A stretch of DNA of 64,000 bases. It comes from Fretibacterium sp. OH1220_COT-178. Its GTDB lineage: Bacteria; Synergistota; Synergistia; Synergistales; Aminobacteriaceae. Made by a program: the position numbers and the translations under genes. Location: positions 1-64,000 of the forward strand of contig NZ_RQYL01000019.1 in assembly GCF_003860125.1 (NCBI RefSeq), read 5' to 3'. Shown here one piece after another: positions 35,157-43,067 of this stretch; position 1 is the first letter of the stretch, and each line of letters starts with the position of its first letter. Under the pieces are notes generated by a model that had not been told where the DNA came from, ran no database searches, and saw nothing but the letters and a program-made list of their open reading frames with translations.

Positions 35157-35527
35157 CCCTGAAAAAAGGGTGGGAGTTCGACCGCATCTTCCGCACCGGT
35201 CTTCGCGTTCAGGGAGAACTGGTGCGGTTGTTGCTTTTGAGGGATGAGGGACGGGGCCTGCGCGTCGGCTACGCCGTGGGCCGGCGCCAGGGCAAGGCCC
35301 ACGTGCGCAACCGGGGCCGCCGCGTCCTGCGCGAGGCCTTTCGGCGCCTGAGCCCCTGGATCGTCTCCGACGTCAGTCTCGTTGCCTCGCTCAAGGACCG
35401 GGCGCTCGACGCCTCGGCCGTCGCGGTCTGGCGCGACATGACGAGGGTGCTGAAGCGGCAGGGGCTTCTGGCCGAGGGCTGGGAGGGGGCGGACTGGGAC
35501 GCGCCCGTCCCGCGTCGTGTCCGCTGA
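35138..35527 (+). CDS. rnpA: Ribonuclease P protein component
   Basis: 129 aa, GTG start inside the last codons of rpmH. It helps the RNase P RNA cut tRNA 5' leaders. The RNR signature region is [20 protein letters not shown] at about residues 47-66, preceded by [19 protein letters not shown]. The C-terminus ([10 protein letters not shown]) is slightly extended. It overlaps the next gene, yidD, by 11 bases. The overlaps on both sides imply translation coupling in the block. Confidence 0.93.
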   Translation: MPDHGITLKKGWEFDRIFRTGLRVQGELVRLLLLRDEGRGLRVGYAVGRRQGKAHVRNRGRRVLREAFRRLSPWIVSDVSLVASLKDRALDASAVAVWRDMTRVLKRQGLLAEGWEGADWDAPVPRRVR

Positions 35528-35828
35528 GCGGACTCACGGAGAGGAGCGTCCCCGGCGGCAGGGCGTCGCCGTTGCCTTGGCCGTGCTTCTGATCCGGGGC
35601 TACCAGCGTTTTGTGTCGCCGCTCCTGGGCGACCGCTGTCGTTTCTATCCCTCCTGTTCCCAGTACGCGCTGCTCGCGTTTCGGGAATGGGGTTTTTTTC
35701 GGGGCTTTTGGCTGACGCTGCGGCGCCTTTTGAAGTGCGGTCCCTGGCACGAGGGGGGCTTTGACCCGCCCCCGCGCAGAGACGGATGTGCGTCGGGCCG
35801 CGGTCCGGGACCCCGTCAGGATCGATAG
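35517..35828 (+). CDS. yidD: Membrane protein insertion efficiency factor YidD
   Basis: 103 aa, GTG start. It shows the YidD core LIRGYQRFVSPLLGDRCRFYPSCSQYAL with three conserved cysteines, and CGPWHEGGFDPPP. YidD is a small membrane-associated protein that helps YidC insert proteins. It lies between rnpA and yidC, as usual. Confidence 0.95.
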   Translation: MSAERTHGEERPRRQGVAVALAVLLIRGYQRFVSPLLGDRCRFYPSCSQYALLAFREWGFFRGFWLTLRRLLKCGPWHEGGFDPPPRRDGCASGRGPGPRQDR

Positions 35829-35925
35829 CAATGTCATTACGCGATGCCGGGGGGGGGACGGCTTCCCGACCGAGGAGCCCATCTTTCCACCGGTCTCGCC
35901 ACAGCGATAGGGAAGGTGAATTTTT

Positions 35926-36741
35926 TTGAGCTATTTGTGGAATCAGGCCGGAAATTTCATGACATGGCTTCTGGTGAGCCTCCATGGTTTGACGAATTCC
36001 TGGGGGCTGGCGATCATCCTTCTGACGATCCTGGTGCGCATCGCCATGCACCCGCTGATGCAGAAGCAGATGATGAGCATGCAGCGGATGCAGAAGCTCC
36101 AGCCGATGCTGAAGGTGATTCAGGAGAAGTACAAGGACGACAAGGAGACCCTGAACCGCGAGGTCATGTCGCTCTACAAGGAACACAAGGTCAACCCCGC
36201 CGCGGGCTGCCTGCCCCTTCTCATTCAGCTTCCCATATTCATCCTGCTCTACAGCGCCTTGAACCGGCACGGGTTCACGGATGCGACGTTCCTCTCCATC
36301 CAGCTGGACGGTTCCGTCCTCACGACCATCGCCAAGGCCATCAACCTGGTGAACGAGGCCGGCGTGCCGATCCCCAAGGAGGAGCTCGGTTTCGTCATGG
36401 TGGTCTTCTCCGCCTTCACCAACCCCTCCCTGCTCTTCGCCAACCTCGGGGTCTGGCTTCCCAACACGATCCTGTTGCTGGTCATCGCCTTCCTGACCTG
36501 GTATCAGCAGCACATCTCCTCCTCCGGGAATCCTCAGATGGCCATGATGAGCTGGTTCATGCCCATATTCCTGACGTTCATCTGCCTCAGCCTGCCCGGC
36601 GGAGTCCTGCTCTACTGGGGCGTCTCGTCCCTCCTCGGGGTGGTGCATCAGCTGCGCGTCATCCGCAGGACCAATCAGGAGATGCAGGAGAAACCGGTGC
36701 TGTTTCAGGAGAAGCCGACGCGCGGCAAGTCCGGGGCCTAG
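35926..36741 (+). CDS. yidC: Membrane protein insertase YidC (short type)
   Basis: 271 aa, TTG start at 35926 with GGAAGGTGA upstream. Only the conserved insertase domain is present, without the large periplasmic domain seen in Proteobacteria. Features are a first helix (WLLVSLHGLTNSWGLAIILL), a basic coiled coil (MQKQMMSMQRMQKLQPMLKV), AAGCLPLLIQLPIFILLYSALN, and C-terminal helices. It inserts membrane proteins with or without SecYEG. Confidence 0.95.
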   Translation: MSYLWNQAGNFMTWLLVSLHGLTNSWGLAIILLTILVRIAMHPLMQKQMMSMQRMQKLQPMLKVIQEKYKDDKETLNREVMSLYKEHKVNPAAGCLPLLIQLPIFILLYSALNRHGFTDATFLSIQLDGSVLTTIAKAINLVNEAGVPIPKEELGFVMVVFSAFTNPSLLFANLGVWLPNTILLLVIAFLTWYQQHISSSGNPQMAMMSWFMPIFLTFICLSLPGGVLLYWGVSSLLGVVHQLRVIRRTNQEMQEKPVLFQEKPTRGKSGA

Positions 36742-36787
36742 AGGGCGCCGGCGGTGTCGGCCCTGACGAAGAAGGAGGGGGTTGTCC

Positions 36788-37501
36788 GTGAGCGAGGATA
36801 GACAGCTTGTTTTCGAGGTGAGCTCCGTCGAGGAGGCCCTGAGTGCGGCGTCCCGCCGGTGGGGTGTCCCCGAGGAGGAGCTCAGGGCCGAGGTGATCGG
36901 TTCGGACAAGGGCTTTCTGGGCCTGTTCGGAAAAAAACTCAGGGTCGAGGTGCGCCCCGTCGAGCAGCCCCCGGTCGAGGCCTCCCTGCTCCACAGGGGC
37001 AGGGATTTCGTGAACGAACTCCTGGATCTGATGGACCTGCGTGCCGATGCGGTCCTTTTGGAGGAGGAGAACACGGTCGAGATCGAGGGGCAGGACGCGG
37101 AGATTCTGGTGGGGCGTCACGGCGACGGCCTGAAGTCCATGGAGTACCTGCTGAATCTGGCCCTTCGCGATCCCGGGGCGGAGCCCCGCGTACGCCTGGA
37201 CAGCAACGGCTATCGGGAGCGCAGGATGCGGAGCCTGGAGCGCCTGGCGGAGGCCACGGCCAGGCAGGTCCTGGAGTACGGGGCCCCCATCCGCCTCGAT
37301 CCCATGCTCAGCTGGGAGCGTTGGGTGATCCACACGACCCTCAAGGACAGGGAGGACGTCAGGACCGAATCGGTGGGGGAGGCCCCCGACCGCAAGGTGG
37401 TCGTCCTGCCCAGGATCGACGCCTCGCGCCTCCAGGAGGGGGGCGGCTGCAGGCCCGTCCCCTCGCGTTCGGTGCATCGCAAGCGCCGCCATCGGGCTTG
37501 A
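36788..37501 (+). CDS. khpB: RNA-binding protein Jag/KhpB
   Basis: 237 aa from the GTG at 36788 (AAGGAGG 9 bases upstream); a TTG at 36782 is too close to that site. Three domains: N-terminal Jag (SVEEALSAASRRWGVPEEEL, then GSDKGFLGLFGKK), KH (about 85-150, LVGRHGDGLKSMEYLLNL) and R3H (about 155-220, SLERLAEATARQVLE ... ERWVIHTTLKD). Jag/KhpB binds RNA with KhpA and affects cell elongation and division. Its place after yidC is conserved. Confidence 0.93.
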   Translation: MSEDRQLVFEVSSVEEALSAASRRWGVPEEELRAEVIGSDKGFLGLFGKKLRVEVRPVEQPPVEASLLHRGRDFVNELLDLMDLRADAVLLEEENTVEIEGQDAEILVGRHGDGLKSMEYLLNLALRDPGAEPRVRLDSNGYRERRMRSLERLAEATARQVLEYGAPIRLDPMLSWERWVIHTTLKDREDVRTESVGEAPDRKVVVLPRIDASRLQEGGGCRPVPSRSVHRKRRHRA

Positions 37502-37508
37502 GGGGCTT

Positions 37509-38309
37509 ATGTTTCCCGTTCTTCTCAGGTTTGGCAGCATAACGGTCGACACGTATTACGTGTTCTGGATGATCGCCCTCTCCGTGGCGATGCTCTGGAG
37601 CGTGCGCCGTTTCCGGCTTTACGGGGTGGACGACGACGAGGCCAGGCGCGTCATCGGGTGGGCGTTCTTCGCCATGCTGCTCGGTGCCCGGACCTTCGAG
37701 TACATCTGGAACTTCGAGGCGTACTACGAGAATCCCTCTTTGATCCTGGACCTTCGCCACGGCGGGCTCTCCGAGGTCGGTGCCTTCACCGGGGCCTTCC
37801 TCGCGGCTTTTGCGCTGTGCCGGCGCAACCCCAGGCTCTCGTTCCAGAGGCTCTGCGACGTGGTGGCGCCTCCGGCGATCTTCACCATGGCGCTGGGCCG
37901 TTGGGGCTGCTTCTTCAACGGCTGCTGCGTGGGGCTCCCCACGCGGATGCGTTTTGGAGTGCACTTTCCCTACGACGCGCCCTCGATCCTGCGGCACCCC
38001 ACCCAGATCTACTATTCCGTGGCCTCGGCCCTGATCCTGCTGGTCCTTCTGCTTGCGGAACGGCGCATCCTCAGGAGCGGGAGGCTTCCGAAGGGCTCGG
38101 TCCTCACTCCGCTGGGCCTGATCCTCTACTCCCTGATGCGCCTCTCCATCGACGGCCTGAGGGCCGAGGGGCTTGCCGAGGGCCTGGGCTTCTCGCACTG
38201 GGTGCTGCTGGCGGCGCTGCCCCTGGAGGCGGTATGGCTGGTGCGGTCCGTCCGGTCCCTGAGGTGCGTTGCGGGGCCCGTTTCGGAAAGCGCATCGGGC
38301 AGCGACTGA
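37509..38309 (+). CDS. lgt: Prolipoprotein diacylglyceryl transferase
   Basis: 266 aa, polytopic. It transfers a diacylglyceryl group to the lipobox cysteine of prelipoproteins. Family blocks are YYVFWMIALSVAMLWSVRR, the HGGLSEVGAFTGAFLAAF region and ALGRWGCFFNGCCVG with the conserved Arg and Asn, plus RHPTQIYYSVAS and the late LRAEGL block. It begins 7 bp after khpB, so it belongs to the same operon. The lipoprotein at 4003 is a potential substrate. Confidence 0.93.
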   Translation: MFPVLLRFGSITVDTYYVFWMIALSVAMLWSVRRFRLYGVDDDEARRVIGWAFFAMLLGARTFEYIWNFEAYYENPSLILDLRHGGLSEVGAFTGAFLAAFALCRRNPRLSFQRLCDVVAPPAIFTMALGRWGCFFNGCCVGLPTRMRFGVHFPYDAPSILRHPTQIYYSVASALILLVLLLAERRILRSGRLPKGSVLTPLGLILYSLMRLSIDGLRAEGLAEGLGFSHWVLLAALPLEAVWLVRSVRSLRCVAGPVSESASGSD

Positions 38310-38333
38310 CCGCCGAAGGGCACGGAAACGGCC

Positions 38334-38363
38334 GACCCCCCGGGGAAAAATCCCCGGGGGGTC
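38334..38363 (+). terminator. Terminator hairpin after lgt
   Basis: Arms GACCCCCCGGGGA (38334-38346) and its complement (38351-38363) with an AAAA loop lie 24 bp after lgt. A short GTTTGT follows. Confidence 0.7.
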
Positions 38364-38450
38364 GTTTGTCGCACGTCCACCCTCATTTATCGTTTTTTTT
38401 CGGATTCCTCCTTCGGTAAAAAACTGCATGAAGGATCCCGGTTCGGAGCC

Positions 38451-38456
38451 TACAAT
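38451..38456 (+). promoter_or_regulatory. Possible -10 (TACAAT) for the HtrA gene
   Basis: TACAAT lies 57 bp upstream of the htrA start, after the lgt terminator. No -35 is convincing. Confidence 0.3.
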
Positions 38457-38513
38457 GGTTCCGTTACGTGCTGGAAGCCGTTTCAGGCCATTTATTCTGG
38501 AGGTGCTTTTGAG

Positions 38514-39965
38514 ATGCTGCGTGTTGTTCCGAAGTTTAAAGGATGTCTGGGATTTGCCCTGGCCCTGCTCCTGGCCCTCGAGGCCGTGGGCGGGGGAGCG
38601 GCGCAGGCCGCCTCGAATGCCGCGGCCCTGTCGCCCGTCGTCCCGATCGTCAAGAAGGCCTCGCCGGCCGTCGTGAACATCGATGTGGAGACGAAGGCCA
38701 AGCGTACCGCGGTTCCCTTTCCCTTCGACGACGATCCCATATTCCGCCACTTCTTCGGCGAGGCGTTCAAGAACTTCACGCGGTCCGTGCCGATGAAGGG
38801 GCGGGGCTCCGGCTTCATCGTCTCCAAGGAGGGGCAGATCCTGACGAACAACCACGTCATCGACGGCGTGGACAAGATCACGGTCACCCTTTCCGACGGG
38901 AAGACCTACTCCGCCAAGGTGGTGGGCAAGGACCCCACCTTCGACCTGGCGGTCATCAAGATCGATCCGGAGCAGGACCTGCCCGTGCTGCCCCTGGGCG
39001 ACTCCGACACCGTCGAGGTGGGCGAGTGGGTCGTCGCGATCGGGAACCCCTACGGGCTCGAGCACTCGGTGACGGTCGGCGTCATCTCCGCGAAGAACCG
39101 CAGCATCCATGCGCGGGACGTGAACTTCGACGGCTTCCTGCAGACGGACGCGGCGATCAACCCCGGAAACAGCGGCGGGCCCCTCCTGAACATGGACGGG
39201 GAGGTGGTGGGGATCAACACGGCCATCCTTCCCTACGCGCAGGGACTGGGCTTTGCGGTGCCCGTGAACATGGCCAAGCAGATCATGGGCGATCTCGTCT
39301 CCTACGGCAAGGTGAAGCGCGGATGGCTGGGCATCTCCGTCCAGAACCTGACCCCGGAGATCGCGGAGGCCTACGGAGTCGAGGAAAAGAGCGGCGTGAT
39401 CGTGGGCGACGTCTTCGCGGACTCCGCCGCGGACAAGGCCGGTTTGATGCGCGGCGACGTGGTTACGGCGCTCAACGGCGAGAAGGTCAAGGATGTGCTG
39501 TGGTTCGTCAACAAGGTCCGCTCCCAGGCCCCGAACTCCGAGCTCAGGATGGACGTGTTGCGCGAGGGCAAAAAGCTGACCCTCAAGGCCAGGCTGAACG
39601 AGCGCCCCGACGATCCCGACGGGAAGCCCTCCTCGGAGAGCGATTCCATCGAGGGGGCCAGCGAGGCTCTGGAGAAGGTGGGCCTCAGGGTGGCGCCGAT
39701 CAACAGGGAGCTTCGGCGTGAGTACAAGCTGGACCCCAAGAGCGACGGCCTCCTCGTGGTGGAGGTCGAGGATGGCTCGCCCGCGCAGATGGCGGGTATC
39801 GGGGAGGGCGACCGGCTCCTTCAGGTGAACGGCAGGAAGGTCGTGACCGTCGAGGACCTGAAGGGCGCCATGCAGAAGAAGAGCGACTCCGTGGTGCTTC
39901 TGATCGACAGGGGCGGAAAGACGTTCTTCGTGTCGCTTCAGAAGAACGGCTCGGAGTCGAAATAG
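38514..39965 (+). CDS. degP: HtrA/Deg periplasmic serine protease
   Basis: 483 aa with signal peptide MLRVVPKFKGCLGFALALLL ending AAQA. Chymotrypsin-like domain with catalytic H114 (ILTNNHVID), D144 (FDLAVIKI) and S220 (NPGNSGGPL). Two PDZ domains follow (about 290-375, GWLGISVQNLTPEIAEAYGV; and 395-480, GLLVVEVEDGSPAQMAGI). HtrA proteases degrade or refold damaged envelope proteins. It is transcribed before a secreted serpin gene, separated by 80 bp with a GC-rich hairpin. Confidence 0.95.
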   Translation: MLRVVPKFKGCLGFALALLLALEAVGGGAAQAASNAAALSPVVPIVKKASPAVVNIDVETKAKRTAVPFPFDDDPIFRHFFGEAFKNFTRSVPMKGRGSGFIVSKEGQILTNNHVIDGVDKITVTLSDGKTYSAKVVGKDPTFDLAVIKIDPEQDLPVLPLGDSDTVEVGEWVVAIGNPYGLEHSVTVGVISAKNRSIHARDVNFDGFLQTDAAINPGNSGGPLLNMDGEVVGINTAILPYAQGLGFAVPVNMAKQIMGDLVSYGKVKRGWLGISVQNLTPEIAEAYGVEEKSGVIVGDVFADSAADKAGLMRGDVVTALNGEKVKDVLWFVNKVRSQAPNSELRMDVLREGKKLTLKARLNERPDDPDGKPSSESDSIEGASEALEKVGLRVAPINRELRREYKLDPKSDGLLVVEVEDGSPAQMAGIGEGDRLLQVNGRKVVTVEDLKGAMQKKSDSVVLLIDRGGKTFFVSLQKNGSESK

Positions 39966-40045
39966 ACCGCGTCGCGTTGTCGGGGGGGGGAGCGCTCGGC
40001 TCCGCCCCCTTTCGTGAGCATGCATGTTTTCGGGAGGTGTCCGTC

Positions 40046-41287
40046 TTGAACTTTTTTTGTCGTCCCGAGCGCTTCGGTGGGCTTTGCGCTCTTCTGATCG
40101 TCTCCGTCCTGTTCGCCTCCTCAGCCTGGGCGTCCGTCCCCGGGGAGGGGCCGCGCGCCGCAGCGGCGCGGTCCGTGAACGCCTTTGCCCTCGACGTCTA
40201 CCGCCAGTTGGCGCTGGCGGAGAAGGGCGACGTCTTCTTCTCGCCCTACAGCATCGTGTCGGCCCTGGGCATGAGCTATGCCGGAGCCCGCGGCGAGACC
40301 GCCGCGGAGATGGGGCGGGTCCTTCATGCCGGCGAAGGGTTCCACGCTTCATTGGGGGCCCTGGTGCGGGAGTTCGACAAATCCTTTGCCGGCGTTGAGG
40401 GAGGGCCCCTTCTCGCCACGGCGAACCGGGTCTGGGTGCAGAAGGGGAGCGACCTGCGCCCAGAGTATGCGGATCTTTTGAGCCGGGACTACGGCGGCGA
40501 GACGGCCCGGCTGGACTTCGAGGGCGATTCCAAGGGGGCCCGGGATGCGATCAACGCCTGGGTGGAGGAGCGGACCCGCAAGAGGATCCGAAACCTGATC
40601 CAGGGGCTCGATCCTTCGACGAAACTGGTGCTGACCAATGCGGTCTACTTCAGGGCCGATTGGGCGAACCCCTTCGACGAGGGGGGGACGAAGCCCCTGC
40701 CCTTCCATAGGGGCTCCGAGGACCCGATCGACGTTCCCACGATGTACCAGAGAGAGCATCTGCTTTATGCCGAGGCGGACGGGCTTCAGCTTCTCCGCCT
40801 GCCCTATAGCGACGATCTCTCGATGCTCGTCGTGCTGCCGCGCGACGCGGAGGGGATGGAGCGGCTCGCGGGGCGCCTGGGAGAGGAGTCGGGGCCCGAG
40901 CTCGTCGAGCAATGGCGCAAGGGACTGAGGCTGCACGACGTCGAGGTCTGGCTGCCGAAGTTCAGGCTGGAGAAGCGATATTCGCTGAACGAGCTGCTCG
41001 TCTCCCTGGGGATGGGACGAGCCTTCGGTCCGGACGCGGACTTCTCGGGGATGCTCTCGGAGGACGTTCCGCTCCGCATCGATCAGGTGGTCCACCAGAC
41101 CTTCATCGAGCTGGACGAGAGGAAGACCGAGGCCGCGGCCGCTACGGCGGTTGTGATGCTGAGGGCCACGATGCTCCCCGAGAAGCTGTCCCGCGTCGCC
41201 TTCCGCGCGGACCGGCCGTTTCTCTACTTCATCCTGGACGACAGGACGGGGACCATCCTGTTCATGGGGCGGCAGACCTTTCGGTGA
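40046..41287 (+). CDS. Secreted serpin (serine protease inhibitor)
   Basis: 413 aa from the TTG at 40046 (GGGAGG 8 bases upstream). Signal peptide MNFFCRPERFGGLCALLIVS, ending SSAWAS. The serpin core is complete: FFSPYSIVSALGMSYAGARGET, NAVYFRADWANPF, LVVLPRD, and the C-terminal block RPFLYFILDDRTGTILFMG. The reactive-centre hinge (about 358-371, ERKTEAAAATAVV) has the alanine run needed for loop insertion, so it should be inhibitory. Lys replaces the usual Gly at P15. The scissile bond is near LRATM (372-376) by loop length. The target is unknown; the HtrA protease encoded upstream is an obvious candidate. Confidence 0.92.
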   Translation: MNFFCRPERFGGLCALLIVSVLFASSAWASVPGEGPRAAAARSVNAFALDVYRQLALAEKGDVFFSPYSIVSALGMSYAGARGETAAEMGRVLHAGEGFHASLGALVREFDKSFAGVEGGPLLATANRVWVQKGSDLRPEYADLLSRDYGGETARLDFEGDSKGARDAINAWVEERTRKRIRNLIQGLDPSTKLVLTNAVYFRADWANPFDEGGTKPLPFHRGSEDPIDVPTMYQREHLLYAEADGLQLLRLPYSDDLSMLVVLPRDAEGMERLAGRLGEESGPELVEQWRKGLRLHDVEVWLPKFRLEKRYSLNELLVSLGMGRAFGPDADFSGMLSEDVPLRIDQVVHQTFIELDERKTEAAAATAVVMLRATMLPEKLSRVAFRADRPFLYFILDDRTGTILFMGRQTFR

Positions 41288-41307
41288 GAACGCCGCGATT
41301 TTTTGAG

Positions 41308-41335
41308 CGAAAGGGCCCCCGCGGGGGCCCTTTCG
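41308..41335. terminator. Bidirectional terminator between serpin and beta-lactamase-like genes
   Basis: Arms CGAAAGGGCCCCC (41308-41320) and 41323-41335, perfectly complementary, lie between the convergent genes. Confidence 0.75.
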
Positions 41336-41340
41336 TCGTT

Positions 41341-42682
41341 CAGGCCGGCTCGTTCTGCCGGTCCTCCCTGGGGATGATCCGGCCGCCGTGCCGAACCCCC
41401 ATGACGGCGTTCTCCGCATCCCGGCACAGGATGAGGTCCGACGCGGTGTGGGGGGCGAGGATGAGCAGCATCTCACGCCCGACGATGCGGATGGACTGTT
41501 CCGCTCCGTCGAGCCGGAGCCCGATTCCGGCGTCCTTCCGGTAGATCTCGAGGAGGGTGCCCTCGTCGGATCTGTAGGTCCCGCAGGCGTTCTCGACGGT
41601 CTCCGCCGACCACGCCGTCTCGGTGTATTCGGGCTGACGGACCGGAGCCCTTCCGTTCAGCAGGCGCATGGCGGCCGCAGCGATCTCCGAGACGGGAACG
41701 TTTGACGTGTTGCAGAACACCAGCACCCCGGCCTCGAGCTCGGGCGAGAAGAGCATCATGTTGGAGATGCCCGTCATCCCCCCTCCGTGCCCCACGACGG
41801 TGAGGTCGTCCATGAAGCGCGTCGAGAGCCCGTAGCCGTAGTATTGCTGGAACCGGTAAAACTGGACGGGCTTTTGCATCTCCCGCACGTAGTAGCGCCC
41901 CAGGATCCTGGCGCCGTTCTCCCCCGTTCCCTCCCCCAGAAGCATGCGGACGTACCTCTTCATGTCGCCGATGGTGGAGCGCAGCGCGCCGCCCCCCATG
42001 AGCACGAAGGCGTTGTCGTAGAAGTCCCGGCCCATGTCCTCGCGGGGCCCGTCCGGGCCGTTTCGATGGATGTAGAGGTGCGTACAGTTCTCGTCGTATC
42101 GCGGTTTTTCGAACTCGAGGGTGCTGCGGTGCATTTCGAGCGGCTCCAGGATGTGCCGGACGACGTAGTGGGCAAACGAGGGCTCGCCCCCGTATCGTCG
42201 GACGATGTCCGAGATGAGTCCATAGCCGTCGTTGCTGTAGCTCATCCGCTCCCCCGGCCGGCCGATGTGGCGGGTGCGTGCGTCCAGACGCCCCGCCACC
42301 GCGCCAGGATCCGCTTTTCCGGGAAAAAGCCCGCGGAATGGCTCAGCAGGTGGGCGACCCTCACGCCCTTCTGGTTCCTGCCGATGAACTCCGGGATGTA
42401 GTCGCTGACCAGCCCCTGCAGATCGACGAGCCCGCGCTCCACCAGCTGCAGAAGGGCGACGCAGGTGACGGATTTGGTGAGGGACGCCATCCCGAACAAC
42501 GTGTCGGGGGCGATCTCCAGGCGCCTTTTTGCGTCGCGCCAGCCGAAGAAGGCCTCGTAGTACGTCCTGTCCCTGCCGAAGATCGAGACGGCGGTGCCGG
42601 CGGCGTCGTAGCTTGTCATGACATCCCTCACGAGCTGTTCGAACTCCGCGAGGCGGCTGCCGCAAACTTTGGGGTGAGGCAT
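41341..42682 (-). pseudogene. Beta-lactamase-family serine hydrolase broken by a frameshift
   Basis: The N-terminal part (ATG at 42682) reads in one frame through MASLTKS (S67, K70, the SxxK active site) and HLLSHSAGFFPEKRILARW, then reaches a stop at 42242. The rest continues in another frame from GRLDARTRHIG, through MSYSNDGYG (the Tyr-Ser-Asn motif) and GHGGGMTGISNMM, to 41341. A single lost base near 42291-42294, where the plus strand reads CCCC, would explain it: one extra G on the coding strand restores ARWRGRLDARTRH. Intact family members (class C beta-lactamase/esterase/PBP4-type) have about 440 aa, as here. It may be a true pseudogene or a sequencing error. Confidence 0.85.
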
Positions 42683-42773
42683 CGGTGTTCCACTTCCCTT
42701 TCTCGAGGAGATAGGAAACGGGGGGAGCCCCCCGAGGGGCATTATGGCACATCCGGGGGAGGCGTGCAAAAGA

Positions 42774-42800
42774 GAAGGGACGGCCCGAGGCCGTCCCTTC
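42774..42800 (-). terminator. Terminator of the tRNA gene
   Basis: A 12-bp stem (GAAGGGACGGCC, 3-nt loop) followed on the minus strand by TCTTTTG lies just after the tRNA-Leu. Confidence 0.75.
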
Positions 42801-42814
42801 GAAACTGCATTTTA

Positions 42815-42901
42815 TGGTGCGGAGGGGGAGAATCGAACTCCCACAGCTTTACAGCCACAAGATCCTTAGTCTTGCGCGTCTACCAATTCCGCCACCCCCG
42901 C
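42815..42901 (-). tRNA. tRNA-Leu, anticodon AAG
   Basis: 87 nt including an encoded CCA. On the minus strand the acceptor stem GCGGGGG pairs with CCTCCGC (one G-T pair). The D-arm is GGCGGAATTGGTAGACGC, typical of leucine tRNA. The anticodon stem CAAGA/TCTTG holds the loop CTAAGGA, with T33 and G37, so the anticodon is AAG. A long variable arm and the T-arm GGGAG-TTCGATT-CTCCC follow. Bacteria usually use GAG for CUU/CUC; A34 would probably need editing to inosine by TadA. Confidence 0.92.
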
Positions 42902-42913
42902 AAAACAGGAAAT

Positions 42914-42941
42914 ATTATACAGACTATCCCGGGAACGTCAA
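42914..42941 (-). promoter_or_regulatory. tRNA-Leu promoter
   Basis: On the minus strand, TTGACG (42936-42941), a 16-bp spacer and TATAAT (42914-42919) lie 13 bp before the tRNA 5' end. Confidence 0.8.
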
Positions 42942-43023
42942 GAGGAAGGGGCGAAAAAGTCGGCTCCGATAGGGGGTCGCACGACGGGAGGGGATGGGGC
43001 TCTGGGGCCGGGGGAACGGCAAA

Positions 43024-43048
43024 GGGGGGCCGAAGGCTCCGGCCCCCC
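43024..43048 (-). terminator. Terminator of the dipeptide transporter operon
   Basis: A 9-bp stem (GGGGGGCCG with its complement) followed on the minus strand by TTT lies 20 bp after the binding-protein stop. Confidence 0.65.
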
Positions 43049-43067
43049 CGATCCATGACCCGGGGGT

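Noticed and set aside
42683-42769. N-terminal extension of the beta-lactamase-like gene
   Set aside because: It runs towards the tRNA terminator and shows no family similarity; the ATG at 42682 gives a usual family N-terminus.
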